Assembly (NCBI GenBank): GCA_039566865.1
Contig: CM076961.1
Coordinates: 8,455,501-8,519,500, forward strand
Length of the DNA: 64,000 nucleotides
From: Aurelia coerulea
Lineage: Eukaryota; Cnidaria; Scyphozoa; Semaeostomeae; Ulmaridae
Direction of reading: 5' to 3'
Numbering within the stretch: the first letter of the stretch is position 1; every line of letters starts with the position of its first letter. The notes under the pieces were generated by a model. The model had not been told where the DNA came from. It saw nothing but the letters and a program-made list of their open reading frames with translations, and ran no database searches. Positions 52,946-62,248 of this stretch are shown in pieces. The translations under genes were made by a program, and so were the position numbers.

Positions 52946-53241
52946 ATCGCCTAATGTTTGTCTTTGTGGCATGGGGGATTGGGCGGATTCTCGGATTGTT
53001 GGACTATTCTCCTGTCTATTTGCCCTGAATACGTTGTCCGTTGACTTCATTCATTTCTGTGTGTATAGTTTAACTTTCCTTTGCTTGAAAATAGAAATAT
53101 TGTAAATAGGGTTGTGGTGTGAGAGGCAACACGATAACCTTGGTTTTTTGCCTCTCACCCCAAAAGTTTAAATTGAAATTGTAGTGTTTTGTTTAATGTA
53201 TTTTAAATCTTATTTGTTATAGAAAAAGAAAAAAAAAAAAA
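52946..53241 (+). mobile_element. 296-bp retroinsertion with poly-A tail and 11-bp TSD
   Basis: aggattgatag occurs on both sides (52935-52945 and 53242-53252). The 3' end is an A-rich run (agaaaaagaa then about 11 A). Just before it gtgagaggcaa and ttgcctctcac form a hairpin (53128-53160). This is either a SINE or the 3' UTR of a 5'-truncated LINE. It interrupts the LINE-B RT frame between YQS and the next residues. Confidence 0.8.
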
Positions 53242-53830
53242 AGGATTGATAGCACAGACTGGTATCATCAGCATACATGGACACAGTGGAGTCTTGGACA
53301 GCTTGTGGGAGATCGTTGATGTAGATGAGGAAGAGAAGGGGGCCAAGGCATGAGCCTTGTGGCACATATCCGGGGTCATTGTGAAGAGCCCCCTGGAATC
53401 GAGGGACTCCAGTAAACATACCCTGGATTCCAGGATCCTCATAGCAAACACCTCATTTTCCAGGGCTAAAATTTCTCTGACCCCCCCTGGATTTATGGGG
53501 TACAAAAGGTCGGTAAAAAGTGCCTTCCATATACCTGTATGGATTTTAAATGGAATAGCCCATTACTGCACGATTACAAGGCCTGCAGTATTTTAACTAT
53601 TGTGCAATTGCTTGGAGTGAAGTATTCTGCGGAATGACCAATCTTACGACGCATTACATTAATGTATGTAGGATTACATAGATGTTGTATTACTGCATGA
53701 TCACAAGGCATGTAGTATTTTATTTTTTGTACAATTGCTTTGAATAAAGTATTCTACGGAATGAACAATCTTACAAGAAATTACATTGGGTTAGGATCAC
53801 ATGTATTGCAGTATTTTACGGAGGATTTTA

Positions 53831-54025
53831 CGGCACAATACACGGTGTATTTCATTATTGCCCTTTTATCTGTGAGATATCAAGTAACCTTTGGGGCACA
53901 CTGGCACACAAAATCGTCACTCTCAGAAATGTTTGGCACAGAGCAGCGGAAGAGAGATTCACCGTGGATATAATATAGGGTAGAAGCCTTTCAAAGATCT
54001 TCCACAAGATCGGTGTGTACATGGA
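53831..54025. other. No gene recognised
   Basis: The short ORF 53740-53973 spans array and unique sequence and is not supported. Confidence 0.4.
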
Positions 54026-54129
54026 CATTTTAGTACTTTAATTTCCCCAGAACAAGATTCAGATTCAGAACAAGATTCAGATTCAGAAAAACTTCCCAAT
54101 ATAATGACAATAGAGCAAACAATGAAAAT

Positions 54130-54745
54130 CTGACACAGACCAAAACTAATTTACTGATTAGAACACATCATTAGCTTCATTTTGAGGGGTCATACAATTT
54201 CATACCCCTGGGGGGCTTTTCAGGAAAACGGGGAGTTGGTCCCAAAGCATGCCAACAGTAAGTAGGCTCTTGTAACTGTACCGAAGACCATTTTCTCAAA
54301 ATGATAAAATTTATCAATCAAAACCAATTTACTGATTAGAACACATCATTAGCTTCATTTTGAGGGGTCATACAATTTCATACCCCAGGGGGGCTTTTCA
54401 GGAAAACGGGGAGTTGGTCCCAAAGCATGCCAACAGTAAGTAGGCTCTTGTAACTGTACCGAAGACCATTTTCTCAAAATGATAAAATTTATCAATCAAA
54501 ACCACTTTACTGATTAGAACACATCATTAGCTTCATTTTGAGGGGTCATACAATTTCGTATCCCAGGGGGGCTTTTCGGGAAAACGGGGAGTTGGTCCCA
54601 AAGTAAGCAAACAGTCAGTAGGTTTTGTAACTACCAAAGGCCATTTTCAATCAAAACCAATTTACTGATTAGAACACATCATCAGCTTCATTTTGAGGGG
54701 TCATACAATTTTCATACCCTATGGGGGCTTTTCAGGAAAACGGAG
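54130..54745 (+). repeat. Four tandem units (178, 178, 155 bp spacing) in the left arm
   Basis: gattagaacacatcat.agctt recurs at 54156, 54334, 54512 and 54667. Each is followed by ttttgaggggtcatacaatt and by ggcttttcaggaaaacggg. Confidence 0.9.
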
Positions 54746-54915
54746 CACAGTAATCCAGAATTGCAAAATAATGTAATAAATGGCGAAAAAGGAAAGTTCT
54801 CAAAATCAAGCACGCTGTAGCTCACTTGAAAGAGCAATGATTGGCAGTCAAAATAGAAGAAGAATTATTAAAATCAGACCTATGAGAGCCAAGATACAAA
54901 TTTTTAAGGTTTCTA

Positions 54916-55181
54916 CAATGCCTGCCAAAAGTCCTTGGAACACTTAGGCCATTTCTTGACAATCCGCAGTTCTAACCATAGCGATTAGGCTTAAACACCC
55001 CCTCACCCCCAAAACAATGTTGATTTGCAAGGTTATTGTCCTAGCATTCCATAAGAGTCGCAAATCGTCCTGCCATCCCCATTTTGTCATCACAGAACAA
55101 CATTGTTCTGAGGGGGAGAGGGGGAAATCGCAAAAAAATGCAAAAATAGCTAAGGCGTTCCAAGACTTTTGGCAGGCATTG
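54916..55181 (+). mobile_element. Tc1-like MITE copy 1 (266 bp), left border of composite block
   Basis: The ends caatgcctgccaaaagtcc and (complement) caatgcctgccaaaagtct are inverted. Outer flank TA (54914-54915). The inner flank is tctgaatttt, not TA. Same length and orientation as 58788-59053, with few differences. Confidence 0.85.
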
Positions 55182-55200
55182 TCTGAATTTTATTTCGATA

Positions 55201-55872
55201 ATGGCGTCGTACAGGAAAACAAACTTCACGCACCTAGGGGTTTTCGATGGTCCTGATTTCATTTTTGACCATCAAAAAGCCATATTTTATGTTGATGACG
55301 TCATAATTGGCAATGAAACCCATTGTAAGCGAATAATTGGCACTGCCGCACAACTGATTTTGGGGTCGCACAAGCACAACGGAAAACGCAAGAAACTCGT
55401 GGCAGAAATGAAAAATAAATGTTTGTCAGGAACTTTTCACAATGCTAAATGTTGTGAGTTAAGGACACCTATATCAACGATACATAAGTGGCGCAAGTTA
55501 GCATGCCAAACCAGGCTCATTCTTCTGTACTGACTCCTCCGCAGAGGAAAGACCGCCCCAGTTACACAAATGAAATCATGTCAGTTTACAATAACAGTCA
55601 ACGAAAAGTTATTCCCATTTCCAAACCAGGCTCATTCTTCTGTACTGACTGCTCCGCAGAGGAAAGACCGCCCCAGTTACACAAATGAAATTATGTCAGT
55701 TTACAATAACAGTCAACGAAAAGTTATTCCCATTTCCCTCCATACTACAGAAAGTAAGAACAGATATTTTGTGCCCAGTCGGTGTACATCATTGACGTAC
55801 TTCGAATTCATCAAAACTTGCACTGGCTTCTTTCACGATCGAGGGGTAACTTCGAATAATGTCCACACTTAA
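55201..55872 (+). CDS. Unit 1 plus-strand ORF with an internal stop, not recognised
   Basis: The ATG (gataATGGCG) opens 110 codons: MASYRKTNFTHLGVFDGPDF, VDDVIIGNETHCKR and KHNGKRKKLVAEMKNKCLSG, ending ACQTRLILLY at a TGA (55531-55533). The same frame then stays open to 55872 (ending TGFFHDRGVTSNNVHT). Unit 2 has the same arrangement with the TGA in the same place. No domain is recognised. Basic patches could bind nucleic acid, but that is speculation. Splicing around the stop is possible. Confidence 0.35.
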
Positions 55873-56183
55873 CGATAAATGCAGAATGAAATTTGATATA
55901 GTCTAAATTCATCTTTTTAAAAAGTGTAAAGTGTTAGATTTTCTGCACTTTCTCCATAACAATTGGTCCAGTCAACCCGAAAGTACGGAAATCTGTTACC
56001 TCGGCCATGGTACACCTTTCTAGTAATTTAGGGCCAGTTTGCCAGACATTGTGGCATGTTTTTCGAGCGATTTCAAACTGTGAACTGTGAGTGTTTTCAG
56101 TCCATTTCGAACATTTTGAGGCAGAGAAGCGCGTAGATTCTATCGTTATTGTTTTCACTTGGCATCGTAACGTCTCTTATTGT

Positions 56184-56612
56184 CTACCTGCATTGTTTCA
56201 TGCGCTTAAATTGAAAGACATTGGAAACGACTATCTCAACATATAAATCGCCGCAAATTGCTATATTGTTGTTGACAATGGCCTCCAACTGAACACAAAG
56301 GGTAACGGATAACCCCCTTGCAATTTCGATGCTCGACTTGATATCAATCAATTTCGATCGCCTGACTTGCTCTGAAGGACAACACCGAAGGATACATTTG
56401 AGGGCACATCTCGCCATATGACTGTGATCTGTGTCTGTCGACAATTTCGAGTTTTGCCATTGCAGGTAAATGTGCCAATAACAATTTCTAGCGGTACTAG
56501 AGTATTTCACAATGCCTATAACCACTAATGCTTGCAGAGGTGCAAATGAGTCGATGGAAGTAACGCCAGGAGCAGAAAAGGGAAGCATGACAAGTGGCAG
56601 CCTCGTTTCCAT
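56184..56612 (-). CDS. Unit 1 minus-strand ORF, not recognised
   Basis: 142 codons: METRLPLVMLPFSAPG, then ALVVIGIVKYSSTARN, MARCALKCILRCCPSEQV and AIVNNNIAICGDLYVEIVV, ending FKRMKQCR. Unit 2 has the same frame with five more N-terminal residues (57819-58262) and only two or three substitutions. Recent duplication explains the conservation, so coding status is open. Confidence 0.3.
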   Translation of the reverse strand: METRLPLVMLPFSAPGVTSIDSFAPLQALVVIGIVKYSSTARNCYWHIYLQWQNSKLSTDTDHSHMARCALKCILRCCPSEQVRRSKLIDIKSSIEIARGLSVTLCVQLEAIVNNNIAICGDLYVEIVVSNVFQFKRMKQCR

Positions 56613-56946
56613 CTGGATAAATTCACTTACTCTTTGGCCATGAAAAGATGTAAAATTTGGGTTTCTTATTGCAGATCGATCGGTAAACTAATAACCTATC
56701 ATTATCATCCTATTCAAGTCTAAAGAGCTGGATACACTGATTATTTGGTGGAATTCTGAGTGTGGTATCACAGTAAAATCCATGAAAATCTATACAATGT
56801 TCAATTATGACGTCAAATGTATGAAATATGAACTTTTAATTATGACCAATGAAATCAGCACCACCGAAAACCCCTAGATGCTCGAAACTGTTTTCTTTTA
56901 AGTCGCCGTAATCAAAATAAAATTCAGACGTCTGAATTTTATTTCG

Positions 56947-57507
56947 ATGATGGCGTCATACAGGAAAACAAACTTCACGCACCTAGGGGTTTTCGATGGT
57001 CCTGATTTCATTTTTGACCATCAAAAAGCCATATTTTATGTTGATGACGTCATAATTGGCAATGAAACCCATTGTAAGCGACTAATTGGCACTGCCGCAC
57101 AACTGATTTTGGGGTCGCACAAGCACAACGAAAAACGCAAGAAACTCGTGGCAGAAATGGAAAATAAATGTTTGTCAGGAACTTTTCACAATGCTAAATG
57201 TTGTGAGTTAAGGACACCTATATCAACGATACATAAGTGGCGCAAGTTAGCATGCCAAACCAGGCTCATTCTTCTGTACTGAATGCTCCGCAGAGGAAAG
57301 ACCGCCCCAGTTACACAAATGAAATCATGTCAGTTTACAATAACAGTCAACGAAAAGTTATTCCCATTTCCCCCCCATACTACAGAAAGTAAGAACAGAT
57401 ATTTTGTGCCCAGTCGGTGTACATCATTGACGTACTTCGAATTCATCAAAACTTGCACTGGCTTCTTTCACGATCGAGGGGTAACTTCGAATAATGTCCA
57501 CACTTAA
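56947..57507 (+). CDS. Unit 2 plus-strand ORF with an internal stop, not recognised
   Basis: Begins MMASYRKTNFTHLG and has the TGA at 57280-57282, immediately followed by an in-frame ATG (MLRRGKTAPVTQMKS) to a stop at 57505-57507 after TSNNVHT. Parallel to the unit 1 frame at 55201-55872; the shorter length reflects the single 114-bp segment. Confidence 0.35.
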
Positions 57508-57818
57508 CGATAAATGCAGAATGAAATTTGATATAGTCTAAATTCATCTTTTTAAAAAGTGTAAAGTGTTAGATTTTCTGCACTTTCTCCATAACAATTG
57601 GTCCAGTCAACCCGAAAGTACGGAAATCTGTTACCTCAGCCATGGTACACCTTTCTAGTAAGTTAGGGCCAGTTTGCCAGACATTGTGGCATGTTTTTCG
57701 AGCGATTTCAAACTGTGAACTGTGAGTGTTTTCTGTCCATTTCGAACATTTTGAGGCAGAGAAGCGCGTAGATTCTATCGCTATTGTTTTCACTTGGCAT
57801 CGTAACGTCTCTTATTGT

Positions 57819-58262
57819 CTACCTGCATTGTTTCATGCGCTTAAATTGAAAGACATTGGAAACGACTATCTCAACATATAAATCGCCGCAAATTGCTATA
57901 TTGTTGTTGACAATGGCCTCCAACTGAACACAAAGGGTAACGGATAACCCCCTTGCAATTTCGATGCTCGACTTAATATCAATCAATTTCGATCGCCTGA
58001 CTTGCTCTGAAGGACAACACTGAAGGATACATTTGAGGGCACATCTCGCCATATGACTGTGATCTGTGTCTGTCGACAATTTCGAGTTTTGCCATTGCAG
58101 GTAAATGTGCCAATAACAATTCCTAGCGGTACTAGAGTATTTCACAATGCCTATAACCACTAATGCTTGCAGAGGTGCAAATGAGTCGATGGAAGTAACA
58201 CCAGGAGCAGAAAAGGGAAGCAAGACAAGTGGCAGCCTCGTTTCCATGTAGGATAAATTCAC
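57819..58262 (-). CDS. Unit 2 minus-strand ORF, not recognised
   Basis: 147 codons (MNLSYMETRLPLVLLPFS ... FKRMKQCR), the counterpart of 56184-56612. No family recognised. Confidence 0.3.
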   Translation of the reverse strand: MNLSYMETRLPLVLLPFSAPGVTSIDSFAPLQALVVIGIVKYSSTARNCYWHIYLQWQNSKLSTDTDHSHMARCALKCILQCCPSEQVRRSKLIDIKSSIEIARGLSVTLCVQLEAIVNNNIAICGDLYVEIVVSNVFQFKRMKQCR

Positions 58263-58287
58263 TTACTCTTTGGCCATGAAAAGATGC

Positions 58288-58512
58288 GTAGGCCTGAGTC
58301 ACAGAGCGGTAAAAGAAAGAACTCGTAAATTTCTGCTTTCTCGATATTACAAGCTCTTCAGACAATGTTTCAAGTTGAAATCCGCGAATTCCGCGGAATT
58401 CATTTTCCGCTTATGCCAAAATGAATTCCGCGGATTTTGTATTCGGCGGATTTTTTTGTACATCCGCGGCATCCGCGAAATCCGCGGGATCCGCGGAATT
58501 CACCTGGCCTAA
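58288..58512. mobile_element. Short insertion rich in ccgcgg and gaattc
   Basis: Unit 1 has aaaagatgtaaaatttggg; unit 2 has extra sequence between gatg and aaatttggg, beginning cgtaggcctgag and ending cacctggccta. Its ends taggcct and (complement) taggcca are inverted. The inner part repeats atccgcggaattc-type phrases (58380-58500). Confidence 0.6.
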
Positions 58513-58787
58513 AATTTGGGTTTCTTATTGCAGATCGATCGGTAAACTAATAACCTATCATTATCATCCTATTCAAGTCTAAAGAGCTGGATACACTGAC
58601 TATTTGGTGGAATTCTGAGTGTGGTATCACAGTAAAATCTATGAAAATCTATACAATGTTCAATTATGACGTCACATGTATGAAATATGAACTTTTAATT
58701 ATGACCAATGAAATCAGCAGCACCGAAAACCCCTAGATGCTCGAAACTGTTTTCTTTTAAGTCACCGTAATCAAAATAAAATGCAGA

Positions 58788-59053
58788 CAATGCCTGCCAA
58801 AAGTCCTTGGAACACTTAGGCCATTTCTTGACAATCCGCAGTTCTAACCATAGCAATTAGGCTTAAACTCCCCCTCACCCCCAAAACAATGTTGATTTGC
58901 AAGGTTATTGTCCTAGCATCCCATCAGAGTCGCGAATCGTCCTACCATCCCCATTTGGTCATCACAGAACAACATTGTTCTGAGGGGGAGAGGGGGAAAT
59001 CGCAAAAAAATGCAAAAATGGCTAAGGCGTTCCAAGACTTTTGGCAGGCATTG
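58788..59053 (+). mobile_element. Tc1-like MITE copy 2 (266 bp), right border of composite block
   Basis: Direct repeat of 54916-55181. Outer flank TA (59054-59055), inner flank gcaga. Confidence 0.85.
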
Positions 59054-59735
59054 TAGAAATCATAAGTTTACAAATTTGAATTCAAAAAGACAATGAATAC
59101 TAGATTTAGTCTAACTTCAAAATTCAATTCCTCAAAATGACTCAAAACTCACACAACTCCGATTCTTGAAATTATTTTTGTGTTGATTGTATTTATCTCA
59201 GCATTACAGATATACAAACACACTGTATGTGTGTTTCATGTTATTGAAAACGAGTGGAAAATCTTTGCGAAGTTTTTGCGAATTACTAGAAGTACTATAT
59301 TTAAGGATAAAAACTAATATTTAACTAAAAACAGTTAAAAATCTAAAAGACGGGGTCTAACACTGTCTTAGCAAAAAACTGTTACAATTAACTAGAACAT
59401 GTCTCAAGTGCGTGTGCCAAAGGATATCTTTGGGAACCCCTGCAAAAATTATATGGCTGTTTTAGAATGTGTGGTTATTTCCTGAAAATGACATGTGGTT
59501 GTTTCTGAACCAGTGTTGTTTTACATTAACAGGATTGATATTCTTGATGATGCCCTGAACTCATTTCAAAATAAATACAAGTTTTGCCGGTGATTTCTAG
59601 AAACTTGGATGAATTGAAAAACACTAAAAATCAAAATACCTTAACGTACATCGGATTAAAGAACCAGAAACTTTACTCTTTGTGGAGCTGATTTCAACAT
59701 TGCATCAACTAATGTAAAATTCAATTTCGAAGCAC

Positions 59736-60330
59736 AACGTCCTTTCTCATCACTGTTACACTTGAAAAAATGCTTTCTCTTAAGATTTAGTATCATAGTT
59801 GATTGATTTTGGCCGTACTTTCTTCAGAACAAGAACAGATGGCTATTGATCTGCCTGATGGCCTTGATGGTTACGAGGACAGGCCAAATTTGGCGATTCT
59901 ATGGTGTCATTTTGACGTTTGTCGCCCAGTTTCCGGGACTACAGACACCACTAAGACTGTCAACGATGATAGACTGAAGCTTTTCACCTATGATATTTTA
60001 GCAATACATTTCTACTGCGCCTACTGGGTATAGATTTAGCTACTATACACCAGATGCTTGCCCATAATTAGGAGCTGCTTGAAATTCTCAAAAATACTAT
60101 TCGCATTGAAAAGGCTATCCAATAGCTGTATTGCTTGAAAGCAGTCCAAATGCCTTGAAAAAACATGTTTCACAGCTTCCAAATTGTGCAACATGACATC
60201 CAAGACGTTTTGTCAGAATGCTTGTAAAATCTGCTCTAGATGTAGCAAAAGGGGGCCATATTCTAAAGGAAGCATCGGAAAAGGTTTTGTATTTAAAAAC
60301 TGTGATAAGAATATAAGAAAGAATGCTATG
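59736..60330. other. Centre of the long-TIR element
   Basis: The unpaired centre. An ATG-started or near-start 76-codon frame at 59803-60033 (EQEQMAIDLPDGLDGYEDR, then PVSGTTDTTKTVNDD) is not recognised. No transposase motif. Confidence 0.4.
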
Positions 60331-61149
60331 CCTTGGAACTGAATTTGATATGATTTGATGCAGTGTTGAAATCAGATGTCACAGAGAGTAAAATTGCTGG
60401 TTCTTCAATCCACTGTACGATAAGGTATTTGATTTTTAGTGTTTTTCAAATTCATCCTAGTTTCTAGAATTCGCCTGAATGACTTGTATTTAATTTGAAA
60501 AGAGTATAGGGCATTATCAAAATATCAATCCTGTTAATGTAAAACAACACTGGTTCAGAAACAACCACATGTCATTTTCAGGAAATAACCACACATTCTA
60601 AAACAGCCATATAATTTTTGCAGGGGTTCCCAAAGATATCCTTTGGCACACGCACTTGAGACATGTTCTAGTTAATTGTAACATTTTTTTGCTAAGACTG
60701 TGTTAGACCCCGTCTTTTAGATTTTTAACTGTTTTTACTTAAATATCAGTTTTTATTCTTAAATATAGTACTTCTAGTAATTTGCAAAAACTTTGCAAAG
60801 ATTTTCCACTTGTTTTCAATAACATGAAACACACATACAGTGTGTTTGTATATCTGTAATGCTGAGATAAATACAATCAACACAAAAATAATTTCAAGAA
60901 TCGGAGTTGTGTGAGCAGAGGAATTAAATTTTGAAGTTAGACTAAATCTTGAATCATTGTTCATTGTCTTTTCGAATTCAAATTTGTAAACTTACGATTT
61001 CTAGAAACTTTAAAAATTTGTATCTTGGCTCTCATAGGTCCGATTTTAATAATTCTTCTTCTATTTTGACTGCCAATCATTGCTCTTTCAAATGAGCTAC
61101 AGCGTGTTTGATTTTGAGAACTTTCCTTTTTCGGCATTTATTACATTAT

Positions 61150-61800
61150 TTTGCAATTCTGGATTACTGTGCCCCGTTTTCCTGAAAAGCCCCCAAAGAG
61201 GGTATGAAATTGTATGACCCCTCAAAATGAAGCTGATGATGTGTTCTTATCAGTAGATTGGTTTTGATTGATAAATTTTATCATTTTGAGAAAATGGCCT
61301 TTGGTACAGTTACAAAAACCTACTGACTGTTTGCTTACTTTGGGACCAACTCCCCGTTTTCCTGAAAAGCCCCCCTGGGGTATGAAATTGTATGACCCCT
61401 CAAAATAAAGCTAATGATGTGTTCTAATCAGTAAAGTGGTTTTGATTGATAAATGTTACCATTTTGAGAAAATGGTCTTTGGTACAGTTACGACAGCCTA
61501 CTTACTGTTGGCATGCTTTGGGACCAACTCCCCATTTTCCTGAAAAGCCCCCATAGGATATGAAATTGTATGACCCCTCAAAATGAAGCTAATGATGTGT
61601 TCTAATCAGTAAATTGGTTTTGATTGATAAATTTTACCATTTTGAGAAAATGGTCTTTGGTACAGTTACGAGAGCCTACTTACTTTCTGTTGGCATGCTT
61701 TGGGACCAACTCCCCGTTTTCCTGAAAAGCCCCCCTCCTGGGATACAAAATTGTATGACCCCTCAAAATGAAGCTAATGATGTGTTCTAATCAGTAAATT
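61150..61800 (-). repeat. Tandem units in the right arm
   Basis: The complement of the 54130-54745 array: tatgacccctcaaaat.aagct recurs four times (about 61210, 61390, 61570, 61755). Confidence 0.9.
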
Positions 61801-61978
61801 AGTTTTGGTCTGTGTCGGATTTTCATTGTTTGCTCTATTGTCATTATATTGGGAAGTTATTCTGAATCTGAATCTTGTTCTGAATCTGAATCTTGTTCTG
61901 GGGAAATTAAAGTCATTTTAGTGCATGGTGTGCACAGGCTGCATAGAGTATATTCGATTCGATATTATGTTTACTCAC

Positions 61979-62098
61979 CTCACCATCAAGGGTCAAAACA
62001 GCAATTAGATCGTTCTTAGGGCTCCATTTCATCTGATCAATTTCATTTGCACATGGTTTGTCGCATATTTGATGGAATGCTTTCGGATTCACACTCAT
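61979..62098 (-). CDS. Exon resembling the N-terminus of anaphase-promoting complex subunit 4
   Basis: The minus-strand ATG at 62098-62096 starts exactly 40 codons (MSVNPKAFHQICDKPCANEI, then a second half with MKWSPKNDLIAVLTLDGE). It ends at a strong splice donor, GAG|GTGAGTAAAC, phase 0. The WSPKxDLIA...GEV pattern is the first blade of the WD40 domain of APC4/ANAPC4 as I know it (WSPKRDLIAL...GEV in vertebrates). APC4 is a scaffold of the APC/C ubiquitin ligase. Later exons would lie leftward, beyond the transposon at 54035-61913, and were not found. An upstream in-frame Met (62248) is possible. The 40-residue match makes this a moderate call. Confidence 0.5.
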
Positions 62099-62248
62099 CT
62101 TGAAACCTTCTTTTCTTGCTTGTTGATCTAATTTGTTCCCGCCTTTGGCAGTCTCGTTAACACAGCGAAGAAATGCAAAACGAGGCTTGGAACATACTTG
62201 ATTTATGCCAAATGCTTTGATACATGTGCTCACAGGAAATGAAATCAT

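Larger units (their letters stand above)
51935..53375 (-). pseudogene. LINE-B RT fragment and 3' UTR, broken
   Basis: On the minus strand from 53375: [20 protein letters not shown] (motif B) and [14 protein letters not shown] (motif C, intact), then the insertion at 52946-53241. It continues with LNVAKSHSMLVST, YLGVEIDCSLDW, HFRYCCSV, a TGA (52540-52542) and LQKLQNRAARIVTNSSFD. A frameshift near 52308 leads to GAKLWNSLSAESKQAS and a stop near 52163. The 3' UTR carries a strong hairpin (51965-52022) and ends in an atgaaa-rich tail near 51935. Motif A and everything upstream is missing. Confidence 0.85.
51802..53561. mobile_element. TIR element with 3-bp target-site duplication (ATT)
   Basis: The ends gggctattccatttttaatc and (complement) gggctattccatttaaaatc match over about 45 bases with small changes. 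ATT flanks both sides (51799-51801, 53562-53564), and the uninterrupted array unit has a single gtattactgc. A 3-bp TSD with a GGG start fits the PIF/Harbinger group, but no transposase remains. The interior is largely a LINE-B copy. Confidence 0.75.
51600..53830 (+). repeat. About 123-bp tandem array, interrupted by a TIR element
   Basis: Units share tgtacgattacatacatgtt, then gtattactgcacgattacaa and gcggaatgaccaatcttac. Two spaced 123 bases apart are at 51653 and 51776. The array stops at 51801 and resumes at 53562 with attactgcacgattacaagg. Unit divergence is moderate. Confidence 0.7.
55182..56928 (+). mobile_element. Unit 1 of the composite block, unclassified TIR element
   Basis: Starts tctgaattttatttcgataa and ends ccgtaatcaaaataaaattc then aga, imperfect inverted ends. 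It contains a plus-strand ORF (55201 onward) and a minus-strand ORF (56184-56612). A 114-bp segment (about 55508-55735) is tandemly doubled here but single in unit 2. Unit 2 follows after a cg dinucleotide, making a palindromic junction (attcagacgtctgaat). Confidence 0.65.
56931..58787 (+). mobile_element. Unit 2 of the composite block
   Basis: Same ends and order as unit 1, a few percent different. It lacks the doubled 114-bp segment and has an extra insertion of about 225 bases at about 58288-58512. It ends gcaga next to MITE copy 2. Confidence 0.65.
54035..61913. mobile_element. Long-TIR element (about 1.55-kb arms) with 9-bp TSD and a composite insertion
   Basis: The ends actttaatttccccagaaca and its complement are flanked by an exact 9-mer, cattttagt (54026-54034, 61914-61922). 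The left arm is 54035-54915 plus 59056-about 59735; the right arm is about 60330-61913. The arms match in order, including four tandem 155-178-bp units each. The centre (about 59736-60330) has a 76-codon ORF (59803-60033) of unknown nature. No transposase is recognised. A 9-bp TSD with long TIRs suggests a Mutator-like, non-autonomous element. Confidence 0.8.

Noticed and set aside
54130..54745. CRISPR-like array of direct repeats
   Set aside because: Units are contiguous 155-178-bp tandem copies without short repeat/spacer alternation, in animal DNA, and mirrored in the opposite arm.
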